Assembly (NCBI GenBank): GCA_903911225.1
Contig: CAIWCT010000006.1
Coordinates: 1-43,740 of the forward strand
DNA length: 43,740 nt
Origin: an uncultured delta proteobacterium
GTDB taxonomy: Bacteria; Desulfobacterota; WTBG01; CAIYCZ01; CAIRTM01
Direction: 5' to 3'
The first letter of the stretch is position 1; every line of letters starts with the position of its first letter. The notes beneath the pieces are model-generated. The model saw only the letters and a list, made by a program, of their open reading frames with translations, did no database searches and was not told the DNA's origin. Below, one piece after another: positions 25,148 through 33,172 of this stretch. The position numbers and the translations under genes were made by a program.

Positions 25148-26640
25148 AACGGCAGCTCCTTTATTGCACATGCTTCTTTCTTAACATCACAGCCCTCCGA
25201 TGCGCGTTTTTTCACAGCACGGGAAGCTCCGCCGTATAAAAAATGCCTGCCCTTGGCAACCGAGAACGCAACCCCCATGATAATGAAGCAAAACTTCGTC
25301 GCCTTTGTAAACAAATGCACATCTGCAAGCAGGCCGGCCAGAATATAGATGCTCAGGCCCATGCCGCAGGCTTTGACAAGGTTTTCATTGGCGGTATCGC
25401 CTGCCTGTGCAAGGCCTGTTCGAAGGCTCCTGAGCCTCAAAAATACAAACACTATGAGACCGGTAAGAGCAATAAAGCCAAATAGGCCGTGCTCAATCAG
25501 CGTGGTTAAAAAAATATTATCCGGAACAAAAACCTGTTTAATATCCACCGAGACCGTCGCATCAACGCCCCGGACAAACTTCAAATACATGTCTTTGAAT
25601 TTCATATGCCCGATGCCCATGAGCATATTATCACCAAATATATTCAGCGCAATATCCCAGTAAAAGAAGCGGTTCAGCAGATTGGCCGGGTCAAAAAGGC
25701 GCTGGACAAAAGGGTTGTCGCGCATGGTCATGGCTAAAACAGTGCCGCCAAGCACTGCAGCCGGCGCAAGAACCGCAGCAATCAGCCTGAGGCGTCGTAT
25801 AAAAATAAGCCCGGTCAGCGCAAGCGCGATCCAGACACCCCGGGTATAGTTCAGCACAATGGCAGCAGAAGAGGCGCCAAGCAGCACTACCGCGAGAGGC
25901 CACCGGAAGCTGTACATCCTGTAGATAATAAACGGTATCCCCATGGCTATAAATGTGCCCGCCTCGGATGGGCTGAAAAACGTAGCATATGGCCGGTATA
26001 CCCCGCGCACCTGCGCTGCCTGCTCCGGGGTAATATAGGAAAAATCCTTGGGCGCTGCATCCATGATGGGGTTATACCCGGCAACTTTTTCTGCAATCAC
26101 CAGCACAGAAAGTACGAAGGTGGTAAAAACTATAACGTTGATGATCAAATCGATATTTTTTTGTTCAACTTCGATTAAAAAAATGTAGAGCAAAATAATC
26201 CCAAGGAAATATGTTTCAAAAAAATTACGCGCCGGGATGGAGGCCGTTGGATTAAAAACAAAGCTTATAGCATGCGCCAGAAAAAAAAGGCCCAGAGCCA
26301 TCGCCAGAGGAGCGTCCCCAAGGTAAGGTCTTTTCTGCCTGATAATCACGTAGAGAATAAAAAAATAGATGATGTAGGTAAAATAGATTATATTATCTGC
26401 ATATATTTTAGGAAGCCCGCCAGCCTGAATGCCGAAGTAAAAAGGGCAGAAAGCCATAACCGCTATTGCCGCTGCAAGCAGCATGAACCTGAATCGCACG
26501 ATCAGATAATACAGCAGCGCCGCAGCAAAAACCCCGCCCGTTACAAGGAGGCCTTTGGCGTCACTGGTAAAAAGCATAAACGACATGACCAGGCACGGAG
26601 CAAGCGCCATGAGCACATAGGACATTCTGTTTTTTTCCAT
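25144..26640 (-). CDS. O-antigen polymerase/ligase-like membrane protein (Wzy type)
   Basis: 498 residues, about a dozen predicted membrane segments from residue 7 on, and one long periplasmic loop near the end of the hydrophobic part with FFYWDIALNIFGDNMLMGIGHMKFKDMY, the pattern seen in Wzy_C/O-antigen ligase proteins. In a Wzx/Wzy locus it would polymerise flipped repeat units in the periplasm. AGGAG lies about 11 bases before ATG 26640. A true ligase role is less likely because no lipopolysaccharide core genes are near. Confidence 0.83.
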   Translation of the reverse strand: MEKNRMSYVLMALAPCLVMSFMLFTSDAKGLLVTGGVFAAALLYYLIVRFRFMLLAAAIAVMAFCPFYFGIQAGGLPKIYADNIIYFTYIIYFFILYVIIRQKRPYLGDAPLAMALGLFFLAHAISFVFNPTASIPARNFFETYFLGIILLYIFLIEVEQKNIDLIINVIVFTTFVLSVLVIAEKVAGYNPIMDAAPKDFSYITPEQAAQVRGVYRPYATFFSPSEAGTFIAMGIPFIIYRMYSFRWPLAVVLLGASSAAIVLNYTRGVWIALALTGLIFIRRLRLIAAVLAPAAVLGGTVLAMTMRDNPFVQRLFDPANLLNRFFYWDIALNIFGDNMLMGIGHMKFKDMYLKFVRGVDATVSVDIKQVFVPDNIFLTTLIEHGLFGFIALTGLIVFVFLRLRSLRTGLAQAGDTANENLVKACGMGLSIYILAGLLADVHLFTKATKFCFIIMGVAFSVAKGRHFLYGGASRAVKKRASEGCDVKKEACAIKELPL

Positions 26641-26686
26641 AAAAAGAGATGCTCCTTCAAATATCCCGTCAAAAGCTCAGCGGCAT

Positions 26687-27928
26687 TCAGGCCCGGGCCG
26701 CTGGAGTATCGCTGCGCATCAGGCATGTGCGCAGCGACCACAAAAGAACGGCGGCGCTTAGCACTTCGCAGCCCAGCGTTGCCAGGGCGGCCCCATTAAT
26801 GGAAAAACGGGGTATAAGAAAATAATTCAAACACACATTACACAGAACCAGTACAGGGGCCAGTTTCATCAGAAGGCCCGCCCTGTTAAGGGCGATAGCA
26901 TAGTTTGCAAGCATTGAAGTTACGTACACAAGCGGAAGCGTCAACATAAGCAGAAGCAAAGCCGTAGCGCCTTGCGTATACTCCTTCTGAAAGCATGCCA
27001 GCAGGGGCTCACGAAACAGTATGACCCCGCAGGATATCCCCAGCAGCAGAAGCGCGCCGTATAAAAGTATGCCCGCCATGCCCGCATGCTCTTTGCGACG
27101 CGAAAGCCACGGGAAGACCGCAGTTAAATACCCCGCAAAAAGGGAAATAAAAAAGTCGAAAACCTTATAGGCAACCTGATAAATGCCGGTTACCCTCATA
27201 TCGGCCATTTTCGAAAGCATAAAAATATCAAAGCGGAAATAGATCAGGGCAAATACTTCAACCGTAAGCATTTTAAATGATTCTTTCAGCAGTTTCATCA
27301 TCCCTCCTGCAGGCAGAAGCCCGGCCAAGACAGAGCCGCGCCGGGGAAAGCATGCCAGAAGCAGCAGCATCCTGACCCCTGTGGCTGCCAGGGGGGCAAG
27401 CAAAAAACCCCTGAACTGCAGCACCCCTGCGGCGACAAGCCCAGCAGCCGCCAAAAGTGTGCCGCGTTCTGCAAACTGGCTGATGGCGGGGATGGCCATG
27501 CGTTCATGGGCGGTAAAATAACTTTCGATGGTACGGGAAACGGCAAGAGGAAATACGGCCGTAAAAAAAAGACAGATCTGCACAGGATACAGATAAAAAT
27601 AATCCGCATAAAAAAAACTGAACAGCCCCACGCACAGGATGAGCACGCACAGCGAAACACCGGCTTTTATGCCCAGGGCTGTATGAATGAGCCGGTGGTC
27701 ATGAGCATCACGTGCTCGCGACAGCTCCCGTATCACAATCTTATCAAGGCCCAGATTTGAAAACAGCTCCATAAAAAGATAGGCGGTTATGAGCACGGCA
27801 TAGAGCCCGATCTCCTCCTGCGAAAACCGGCGCACAATAATAATAAAATAGGCGTAGGCGGCAATTTTTGAGAGCAGGGTCGATGCTGTTAGAAATGCGG
27901 TGTTGTTGAGAATGGCTTTAGTCAGCAT
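26687..27928 (-). CDS. Polysaccharide flippase (Wzx/MATE-like)
   Basis: 413 residues with about 12 membrane segments. The start LNNTAFLTASTLLSKIAAYAYFIIIVRRFSQEEIGLYAV is characteristic of the polysaccharide biosynthesis/MOP flippase family, as is the repeated short-loop helix layout. It would move the undecaprenyl-linked repeat unit across the inner membrane. ATG 27928 overlaps the acyltransferase gene upstream by 7 bases. Confidence 0.9.
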   Translation of the reverse strand: MLTKAILNNTAFLTASTLLSKIAAYAYFIIIVRRFSQEEIGLYAVLITAYLFMELFSNLGLDKIVIRELSRARDAHDHRLIHTALGIKAGVSLCVLILCVGLFSFFYADYFYLYPVQICLFFTAVFPLAVSRTIESYFTAHERMAIPAISQFAERGTLLAAAGLVAAGVLQFRGFLLAPLAATGVRMLLLLACFPRRGSVLAGLLPAGGMMKLLKESFKMLTVEVFALIYFRFDIFMLSKMADMRVTGIYQVAYKVFDFFISLFAGYLTAVFPWLSRRKEHAGMAGILLYGALLLLGISCGVILFREPLLACFQKEYTQGATALLLLMLTLPLVYVTSMLANYAIALNRAGLLMKLAPVLVLCNVCLNYFLIPRFSINGAALATLGCEVLSAAVLLWSLRTCLMRSDTPAARA

Positions 27929-29007
27929 GCCGCTCTCCCGTCCCCGTCGCTCAGCCTGTACAGATACGGAAACCCGAAGCGCTTACTCAGCCCATAGAGC
28001 AGCAGCGAACAGGCCACGCCAAGTATGACGCCAGCGGCAACATGTACGCCGGGGCTTTGGATATCAAACACTTTGCTTAGAATGATCCTTGACCCGGCGG
28101 TGAAAATCGTATGGGCAACATAAATATAAAGGCTGTTGACTCCTAAAAAAACTAAAAGCCTGCTCAACAGCGAGCGGTTTTTATCCCCTGCGATGCAGAT
28201 CGACAATGATGCCACCAGCAGGATTCCCGTACAATCGTACAGCAGGTTTACAATATGCTTATGCTGTTCAAACATGACAAACGACTCAAGGCCCGAGCAG
28301 TTCAGCCAGGCCGCAGCGACCTGTGCAAGCAGCGCCGCCAGAGCAGTGAAGGCCACAATGCCCATACGGGCCATTACCGGCTCGATTTTAAATTTCTCAT
28401 ACACAAAAGCCCCCAGATAAAAAAACGGGAGGTATTGCGCCAGCAGGTCGAGCGTAAAATAAAAACTACAAAAACAGTTCACGAGATACAGCAGCACCGA
28501 TGCCGCAAGCAGTATCCGTGTGTCTATCTTTTTTAAAGCCCAAAAAATCACTTCAAACAAAAACAGTATATAGAGAAACCAAAAAATATCATAGGGCACG
28601 TACGCGATCTGCACGACATCTTGAAAGCCGGCTTTGCGGTTCACATATCCCGACATGGCCGATTTTATGATAATAGTGATGATCGACCAGATAAAATAGG
28701 GATACACCAGCACGCGCAGCTTGTTGAGCATAAATTTTTTTCCATAATGCGCACATGACCGCTTTACAAAAAAACCTGCAAAAAAAAAGAATGCCGGCAG
28801 GGCGGTCGTCACATTCAAAAAATGGGAAAAATTAAAAAAGAACACATCCCGCAGCAACCCTGCTTCCTTCATCCCCAGCAGTACGTGGCGGTATACCACC
28901 AGCACAATGGCTATGCCCCGCGCGCAGTCAATCCATGCCGCTCTTGACCCTGGGCTCAGGGGCTTTTCATGATCCGGGGCAATCTGGTTTGCGGTCATGG
29001 CCTGCAT
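27922..29007 (-). CDS. Acyltransferase 3 family membrane protein
   Basis: About 361 residues with 10 or so membrane segments. WIDCARGIAIVLVVYRHVLLG carries the conserved His of the acyltransferase 3 family, followed by FFFFAGFFVKRS and PYFIWSII. These enzymes O-acetylate or succinylate sugars from the cytoplasmic acyl-CoA pool across the membrane. The start is not certain: ATG at 29007 or 28998 are both possible and both have weak sites; the open frame up to 29277 overlaps the next gene and is not used. Confidence 0.83.
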   Translation of the reverse strand: MQAMTANQIAPDHEKPLSPGSRAAWIDCARGIAIVLVVYRHVLLGMKEAGLLRDVFFFNFSHFLNVTTALPAFFFFAGFFVKRSCAHYGKKFMLNKLRVLVYPYFIWSIITIIIKSAMSGYVNRKAGFQDVVQIAYVPYDIFWFLYILFLFEVIFWALKKIDTRILLAASVLLYLVNCFCSFYFTLDLLAQYLPFFYLGAFVYEKFKIEPVMARMGIVAFTALAALLAQVAAAWLNCSGLESFVMFEQHKHIVNLLYDCTGILLVASLSICIAGDKNRSLLSRLLVFLGVNSLYIYVAHTIFTAGSRIILSKVFDIQSPGVHVAAGVILGVACSLLLYGLSKRFGFPYLYRLSDGDGRAAC

Positions 29008-29098
29008 GTTTCTGCGCCTGACACAAAATTTTCCGGGCGGCAGCGCCCAAAAAGCGCACAGCAAATCCGGTGACATACCGGGCTCAAAGGATACACGC

Positions 29099-29698
29099 CT
29101 AAGCCCGTTGCCATACTTTTTTATCGCTGTCATAGCGCCGCAGCACACGGGCCGGGTTGCCAGCCGCCATGCACAGAGGTGGAACATCGCCGAGCACCAC
29201 TGAATTCGCGCCGATGAAGCTGTGCCTTCCGATGGTAACGCCGGGTGCAATGACGCAGTTGTTGGCAATAAACGCATCGTCTTCTATGACGATAGGCCCG
29301 GGCGGGCTGAGGGGAGCATATAATATTGGCTGATCGATGACCGTATAATCGTGCAGATGATCCACAACCGTGACATTCTTGCCAACGCCGACATTGCTGC
29401 CGATGTCAATGCGCAGAGCTGCTGAAATCTGGGCCCCGTGGGAAATGATGGTCCGATCGCCGATAGTGAGCCTCGCGTCATGGACGCTGTCCCCCCATTG
29501 CCGCACCACATTGAGCCAGCAGCCTGAATAGATCAAAACCCCGGACCCGAGAAACATCCCGGCTGGATTATCAATTCTGCTTGAAAAAAAAATGATGGAG
29601 CCCGTGCCAAACGATCCGAATGAGCCCTTTAGCATCCAGGTAAGAAGCTTGGAAAGCTTAAAGTTCAGCTTCTGATAAAGCTTATAGCCGCTGATCAT
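29099..29698 (-). CDS. Hexapeptide-repeat acyltransferase (WbbJ/colanic-acid type)
   Basis: 199 residues. After an N-terminal helix the chain shows hexapeptide strands (LTIGDRTIISHGAQISAALRIDIGSNVGVGKNVTVVDH) and ends with FIANNCVIAPGVTIGRHSFIGANSVVLGDVPP and AAGNPARVL, typical of sugar O-acetyltransferases; His in VVDHLHDY is the likely catalytic base. The ATG overlaps the stop of the Wzc-like gene (ATGA), so it is coupled to it. It is not a close copy of the other hexapeptide gene in this operon. Confidence 0.87.
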   Translation of the reverse strand: MISGYKLYQKLNFKLSKLLTWMLKGSFGSFGTGSIIFFSSRIDNPAGMFLGSGVLIYSGCWLNVVRQWGDSVHDARLTIGDRTIISHGAQISAALRIDIGSNVGVGKNVTVVDHLHDYTVIDQPILYAPLSPPGPIVIEDDAFIANNCVIAPGVTIGRHSFIGANSVVLGDVPPLCMAAGNPARVLRRYDSDKKVWQRA

Positions 29699-31722
29699 AG
29701 CTTGTACAAAACGGAAGGAATAAAAAACCTGCGCTTGTTGAGCAGCACCGACACGTCTTGAAAGCCGAACCGGTTCAGAACATCCACATTAAACCGCACG
29801 ACATGCGTCTTGGTCTTGTTTGCTTCAACAAACAGAATGGCCTTGTTCAAATGCCTGCTGAGAAAAAGCAGTTCGGGCGAATCCACGACAGCAGGAATGT
29901 TGACAAATACCCATTCATAGTCCTGTTTCAAACGGTCGATGATACGGTACTGGTCATCGGTTAAGTGGCTATTTGAAGAACTGGACGGCATATACTGAAA
30001 CACCGCAACGCCTGCCATGACGCCTTCCTGAAAGCGCTCATCCAGCGCCGAATCGCTCAGCTGCTGACCCTTAAATATTTTATCGCTTGAAAAATTGACA
30101 AATGCCGATTTTTGCCCCTGGCATGCGGTTAGAAAAAACGCCAGGTTCAGTCCGATGGTAGTGGCGCCCTCCCCTGCTTGAGACTTGGTTACCAGATAGA
30201 CTTTTTCACGGTCGCCCCGCAGGAGCAGATTTGTGTAGATTTTCTGAAAATCCTTTTTATACAGCATGTAGACATGCTGAAAGTACTCTTGCGAAAAAGA
30301 AATCTCTTGCGGATTAATATGGGGCATGACGCCGATTAACGGCAGGTTGAAGTTTTTTGCAATTTCATTGGGGTTGGTAATGGTATTGTCAAGGAGCGAA
30401 AAAAAGCACAGCAGCACAAGGCATCCGCCAAAAACCATGCAGCCGGCAAGAGCCAGCACGAGTTTTCTCTTAGGCTTGGCCGGCGTCATGCTCAGCGAGG
30501 GACGCTCCACGACCGCAATATTGCTGATCTGGTTTTCACCCGTGAGACTCTTTAGCTTGGACTCCATGTAGCCGTCGAACACTTTTTCATATGCCTTCTG
30601 CGCGAAGTCGACATTGGTCTTGAGCATGATAAAATCTTTTATGTTGGCGGCATACCGGTCCAGCTCCCCCTCGAGCCCCTGCAGTTGCGTCTCCAGAAAG
30701 GTCCGCTTGGCCTTTTCGCCGTTTATCTCGCTTTCCAGATCGAGGATATTCTGCTGCACGGTTTCATAAATCTGGTTCCTGCGCTCGTCCTTCTGGTCCA
30801 GTACCCGCTCGGGCTCTCCGCCTATCAGCTTGTTGATCATCTCGACTTCACGGTTGATGTCAGCCACGAACCGGCTGGCAGGCTTATACCGGGTGAGCAG
30901 GTTCTGCCGCTCAATCTCGGCCTCGCCCAGCTTGCTGCGCAGATCCTCCCGGTGCTTGTTGCGCACTTCCACCGTGGCAAAGGTTTGCATCGGAGAGAGC
31001 ATCTTCTGCAGCTCCTTCATGCGCTTCAGTTTCTCTGTGTGATATTCATTGTCAGCACGACAGTCAATCAATGTCTGGTTCAGCTTGTCCTTCTTTTCAA
31101 TGAGCAGTGTCACCTGGGCCGAATCATTGTAGATTTTATAGCTTTGCTTGAACTGAGAAAACTCATTCAAAAGCTTTTCATAACGGCTGCGGCTGTCGGT
31201 CATCTCATCATTGAGAAAGCTCACCTCTTTGATGTCCCTGAATACATCTATATGATGCTTGATATAATTATCCACCACGAGCCGCAGAATCAGCTGCGCT
31301 GCCTCGGGATCGGGAAAGTTGAAGGTAAGCTCTAGGGTGTCTGAGTCGTAGAGCGTCTCGACCTTAAGATTCTCGGCAATATATCCCTGCACGCCTGCCA
31401 GCAGTTCAGAATCGCCTGCAGCATCGCCCAAAAGCTTGCGGGCTGCAGCGTTAGCGACCTGATCGCTCTGCAGAATCTCGAGCTCATTTTTAAGCTCCTG
31501 CTCGCGTCGTGTGATATACACATTGCTTTTGCCCGCCAAAAACTGCATGCTGCCCGTCTGCTCCGTACCCAGACGCACGAGCAGCTTCGCCTTTGAAGCA
31601 TATATCTTTTTGGCGCCCAGCAGATAAATGCCGCAGACAAGCAGCGCCGCCACAGTAAAAATCAGAAGGTAGCGGCTGTATTTAAACAAAACATTCAGTA
31701 CGTCGCGCAGCGTAGTATTCAT
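29695..31722 (-). CDS. Wzc/GumC-type polysaccharide chain-length protein with degenerate ATPase domain
   Basis: 675 residues. Wzz-type start with a membrane segment (about 17-36), a long periplasmic coiled-coil part (about 160-370), a proline motif SMTPAKPKRK before the second membrane segment (about 420-443), and a cytoplasmic domain that has the fold of a bacterial tyrosine kinase. In that domain the P-loop reads SQAGEGATT (514-522), with Ala520 where Lys is required; Walker A' is FVNFSSD, and Walker B is WVFVNIPA with Asn608 for Asp. There is no C-terminal tyrosine cluster. It should still set polymer length and contact the Wza-like pore, but it is unlikely to bind ATP or autophosphorylate. 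ATG 31722 has only a weak ribosome site. Confidence 0.9.
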   Translation of the reverse strand: MNTTLRDVLNVLFKYSRYLLIFTVAALLVCGIYLLGAKKIYASKAKLLVRLGTEQTGSMQFLAGKSNVYITRREQELKNELEILQSDQVANAAARKLLGDAAGDSELLAGVQGYIAENLKVETLYDSDTLELTFNFPDPEAAQLILRLVVDNYIKHHIDVFRDIKEVSFLNDEMTDSRSRYEKLLNEFSQFKQSYKIYNDSAQVTLLIEKKDKLNQTLIDCRADNEYHTEKLKRMKELQKMLSPMQTFATVEVRNKHREDLRSKLGEAEIERQNLLTRYKPASRFVADINREVEMINKLIGGEPERVLDQKDERRNQIYETVQQNILDLESEINGEKAKRTFLETQLQGLEGELDRYAANIKDFIMLKTNVDFAQKAYEKVFDGYMESKLKSLTGENQISNIAVVERPSLSMTPAKPKRKLVLALAGCMVFGGCLVLLCFFSLLDNTITNPNEIAKNFNLPLIGVMPHINPQEISFSQEYFQHVYMLYKKDFQKIYTNLLLRGDREKVYLVTKSQAGEGATTIGLNLAFFLTACQGQKSAFVNFSSDKIFKGQQLSDSALDERFQEGVMAGVAVFQYMPSSSSNSHLTDDQYRIIDRLKQDYEWVFVNIPAVVDSPELLFLSRHLNKAILFVEANKTKTHVVRFNVDVLNRFGFQDVSVLLNKRRFFIPSVLYKL

Positions 31723-31803
31723 AATGGTTTTCAGCTGATTTACTTTGTTTTAAATTTTATTCCCGCAGAGGCGCGGCACTATCATACTAATCAGGATGCA
31801 GGC

Positions 31804-32571
31804 TTACTGACTGACACTAGTCGGGGTAGCCGACGATGACGTATTGTTCCGTCTGTTTGACGACTGTGAAAGTTCGTAGTTATAATTCATGCCTATCCCG
31901 AGATTCATGTTGGGTGGCACGATGTCGCGGATGTACTTCTGCACAAAATCTCCCACCAGCGTTACCGCATTGCGTGGAACATAGAGTATGTCGCCAGGCT
32001 CCAGGTAGACATCGCGCTCAGTGCCTGTCGCAAAATCAGCGTTAAGCTGATAGACCTTGCATTCTTTCTCCGCCACCCTGCGCACCAAAATCACAGAGCT
32101 AAGGCCGGCGTCGCGCATGACGACACCGCAGTCGGCAAGCATCATACCCACGGTCACGTTGGACACAATGGGCTTCATGCCGCCGCTGCGAACCGCGCCC
32201 GTCACATAGACAAATCTCTGGGAACGCTGTTCCAGGACAACGTTGATTTCAGGCTGTACAAATTCCTTGCTGTAAAGCTCAACCAGTTTCTGCTGCAACC
32301 CATCGGGGGTGAGGCCCGCAACCTGCAGTCCCTGGAAAAAAGGCAGTGAAATCTTACCGTCTGTCCAGACTGTCACCTTTGAATTCATCTCCGGATGCAG
32401 ATAAAAACGCACAAAAACAACATCGGATGGCTCGATAACAATCTTTTCTTCCGGAAAGGGCTGCTTGAAAAAATCAGGCGGAAGAGAACTCGTAGCGGGC
32501 GGCTTGGACGCACATGCGCTCACCAGCGCAAGAGCCAGCGCTAAAGCAGATATTTGATATAACACTCGCAT
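31804..32571 (-). CDS. Polysaccharide export outer-membrane lipoprotein (Wza-like)
   Basis: 255 residues. A lipoprotein signal with lipobox VSAC is followed by the polysaccharide export domain (VIEPSDVVFVRFYLHPEMNSKVTVWTDGKISLP) and one SLBB-like domain (RFVYVTGAVRSGGMKPI ... GDILYVPRN). It ends in an Asn/Ser-rich tail. It would form the outer-membrane channel for the polymer together with the Wzc-like protein encoded 81 bases downstream. It is shorter than E. coli Wza, having fewer SLBB domains. ATG 32571 is chosen; a GTG at 32589 is possible. Confidence 0.92.
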   Translation of the reverse strand: MRVLYQISALALALALVSACASKPPATSSLPPDFFKQPFPEEKIVIEPSDVVFVRFYLHPEMNSKVTVWTDGKISLPFFQGLQVAGLTPDGLQQKLVELYSKEFVQPEINVVLEQRSQRFVYVTGAVRSGGMKPIVSNVTVGMMLADCGVVMRDAGLSSVILVRRVAEKECKVYQLNADFATGTERDVYLEPGDILYVPRNAVTLVGDFVQKYIRDIVPPNMNLGIGMNYNYELSQSSNRRNNTSSSATPTSVSQ

Positions 32572-32604
32572 GCAGCAACCCTTATTCACCGGTTTAATAA
32601 AACA

Positions 32605-32625
32605 GGGAGCCGGTTTCCCGGCCCC
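32605..32625 (-). terminator. Terminator-like hairpin between the 48-residue gene and the Wza-like gene
   Basis: On the minus strand GGGGCCGG, a GAAA loop and CCGGCTCCC form a G/C-rich stem with one bulge (32605-32625), followed by TGTTTTATT. It fits an intrinsic terminator or an attenuator placed 34 bases before the Wza-like start, so read-through here could set expression of the whole polysaccharide operon. Confidence 0.5.
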
Positions 32626-32639
32626 GACTTATACCGCAA

Positions 32640-32786
32640 TCATCCGGCGATGAGCCCATGGGCCTTTTCTTCCATGACACGCTCAACGCTGGTCTTGTGA
32701 AAGACTTTGGTAACATAGGCAATGCCCCCGATGGCAACGGCAAACAGCGCTATGGTGACCACCATTTTCCATGAAGTCTTTTTCAT
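32640..32786 (-). CDS. Small single-span membrane protein at the head of the polysaccharide operon
   Basis: 48 residues, ATG 32786 with AGGA upstream, ending TGA at 32640. The sequence begins MKKTSWKMVV, has one hydrophobic span (about residues 8-25, VVTIALFAVAIGGIAYV) and a charged tail KVFHKTSVERVMEEKAHG. It matches no family I know. Basic start, clean span and codon use like its neighbours argue for a true gene. It is the first gene in front of the Wza-like export protein, with a terminator-like hairpin between, so it may be an assembly or regulatory micro-protein of the export machine. Confidence 0.6.
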   Translation of the reverse strand: MKKTSWKMVVTIALFAVAIGGIAYVTKVFHKTSVERVMEEKAHGLIAG

Positions 32787-32932
32787 ATTTTCCTACAACC
32801 TCTTCTCAAGGCCTATGGTATCGTTTGCCTGATGGTGCTCAGCAAGAGTATTTGCTTGTTTTATACAAATAGTACCTTTATTCTATTCTCGGCTAAAAAT
32901 CAATAAACTTAAAAAATACTTTAGAAAAGAAA

Positions 32933-33079
32933 CCGGAATTCAGGATAGAAAAACCATGGGCTTCAAGCAAATTACTCATTTCCACCAGACAATCAGACCC
33001 CGAAATACATCCGCCAATTTTGATCCTGACTTCTGACTCCCAAATCCTTCTTTCTGAATTCCGGCTTCTGAATTCAGAA
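32933..33079. repeat. Intergenic inverted-repeat region rich in GAATTC
   Basis: CCGGAATTCAG (32933-32943) is inverted as CTGAATTCCGG (33054-33064), and the flanks match partly as well. Right beside it lies the perfect 14-base palindrome TTCTGAATTCAGAA (33066-33079). Repeats of this GAATTC-rich kind occur between genes and give false ORFs when translated. The 386 bases between the two polysaccharide transcripts (32787-33172) otherwise hold only promoter elements. Confidence 0.6.
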
Positions 33080-33092
33080 TTCCAGTTTTGAA

Positions 33093-33121
33093 TTGACTGC
33101 ATACGTGCAACAGGCTAGGAT
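33093..33121 (+). promoter_or_regulatory. Probable sigma-70 promoter for the glycosylphosphotransferase gene
   Basis: TTGACT (33093-33098), 17 bases, TAGGAT (33116-33121). It is 51 bases before the start codon and directly follows the GAATTC-rich repeat. I could not find an equally good promoter for the minus-strand operon in the same interval. Confidence 0.45.
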
Positions 33122-33172
33122 GAAAAAAAATGCGCACGGGACAGCTCGTTTACTCGAACGCAACGAACGCCT

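Noticed and set aside
32893-33102. 69-residue minus-strand ORF (starts MQSIQNWNSEFRSRNSERR)
   Set aside because: It is a translation of the GAATTC-rich repeat; the NSEFR/SRNSE pattern is the typical false product of such repeats, and there is no ribosome site.
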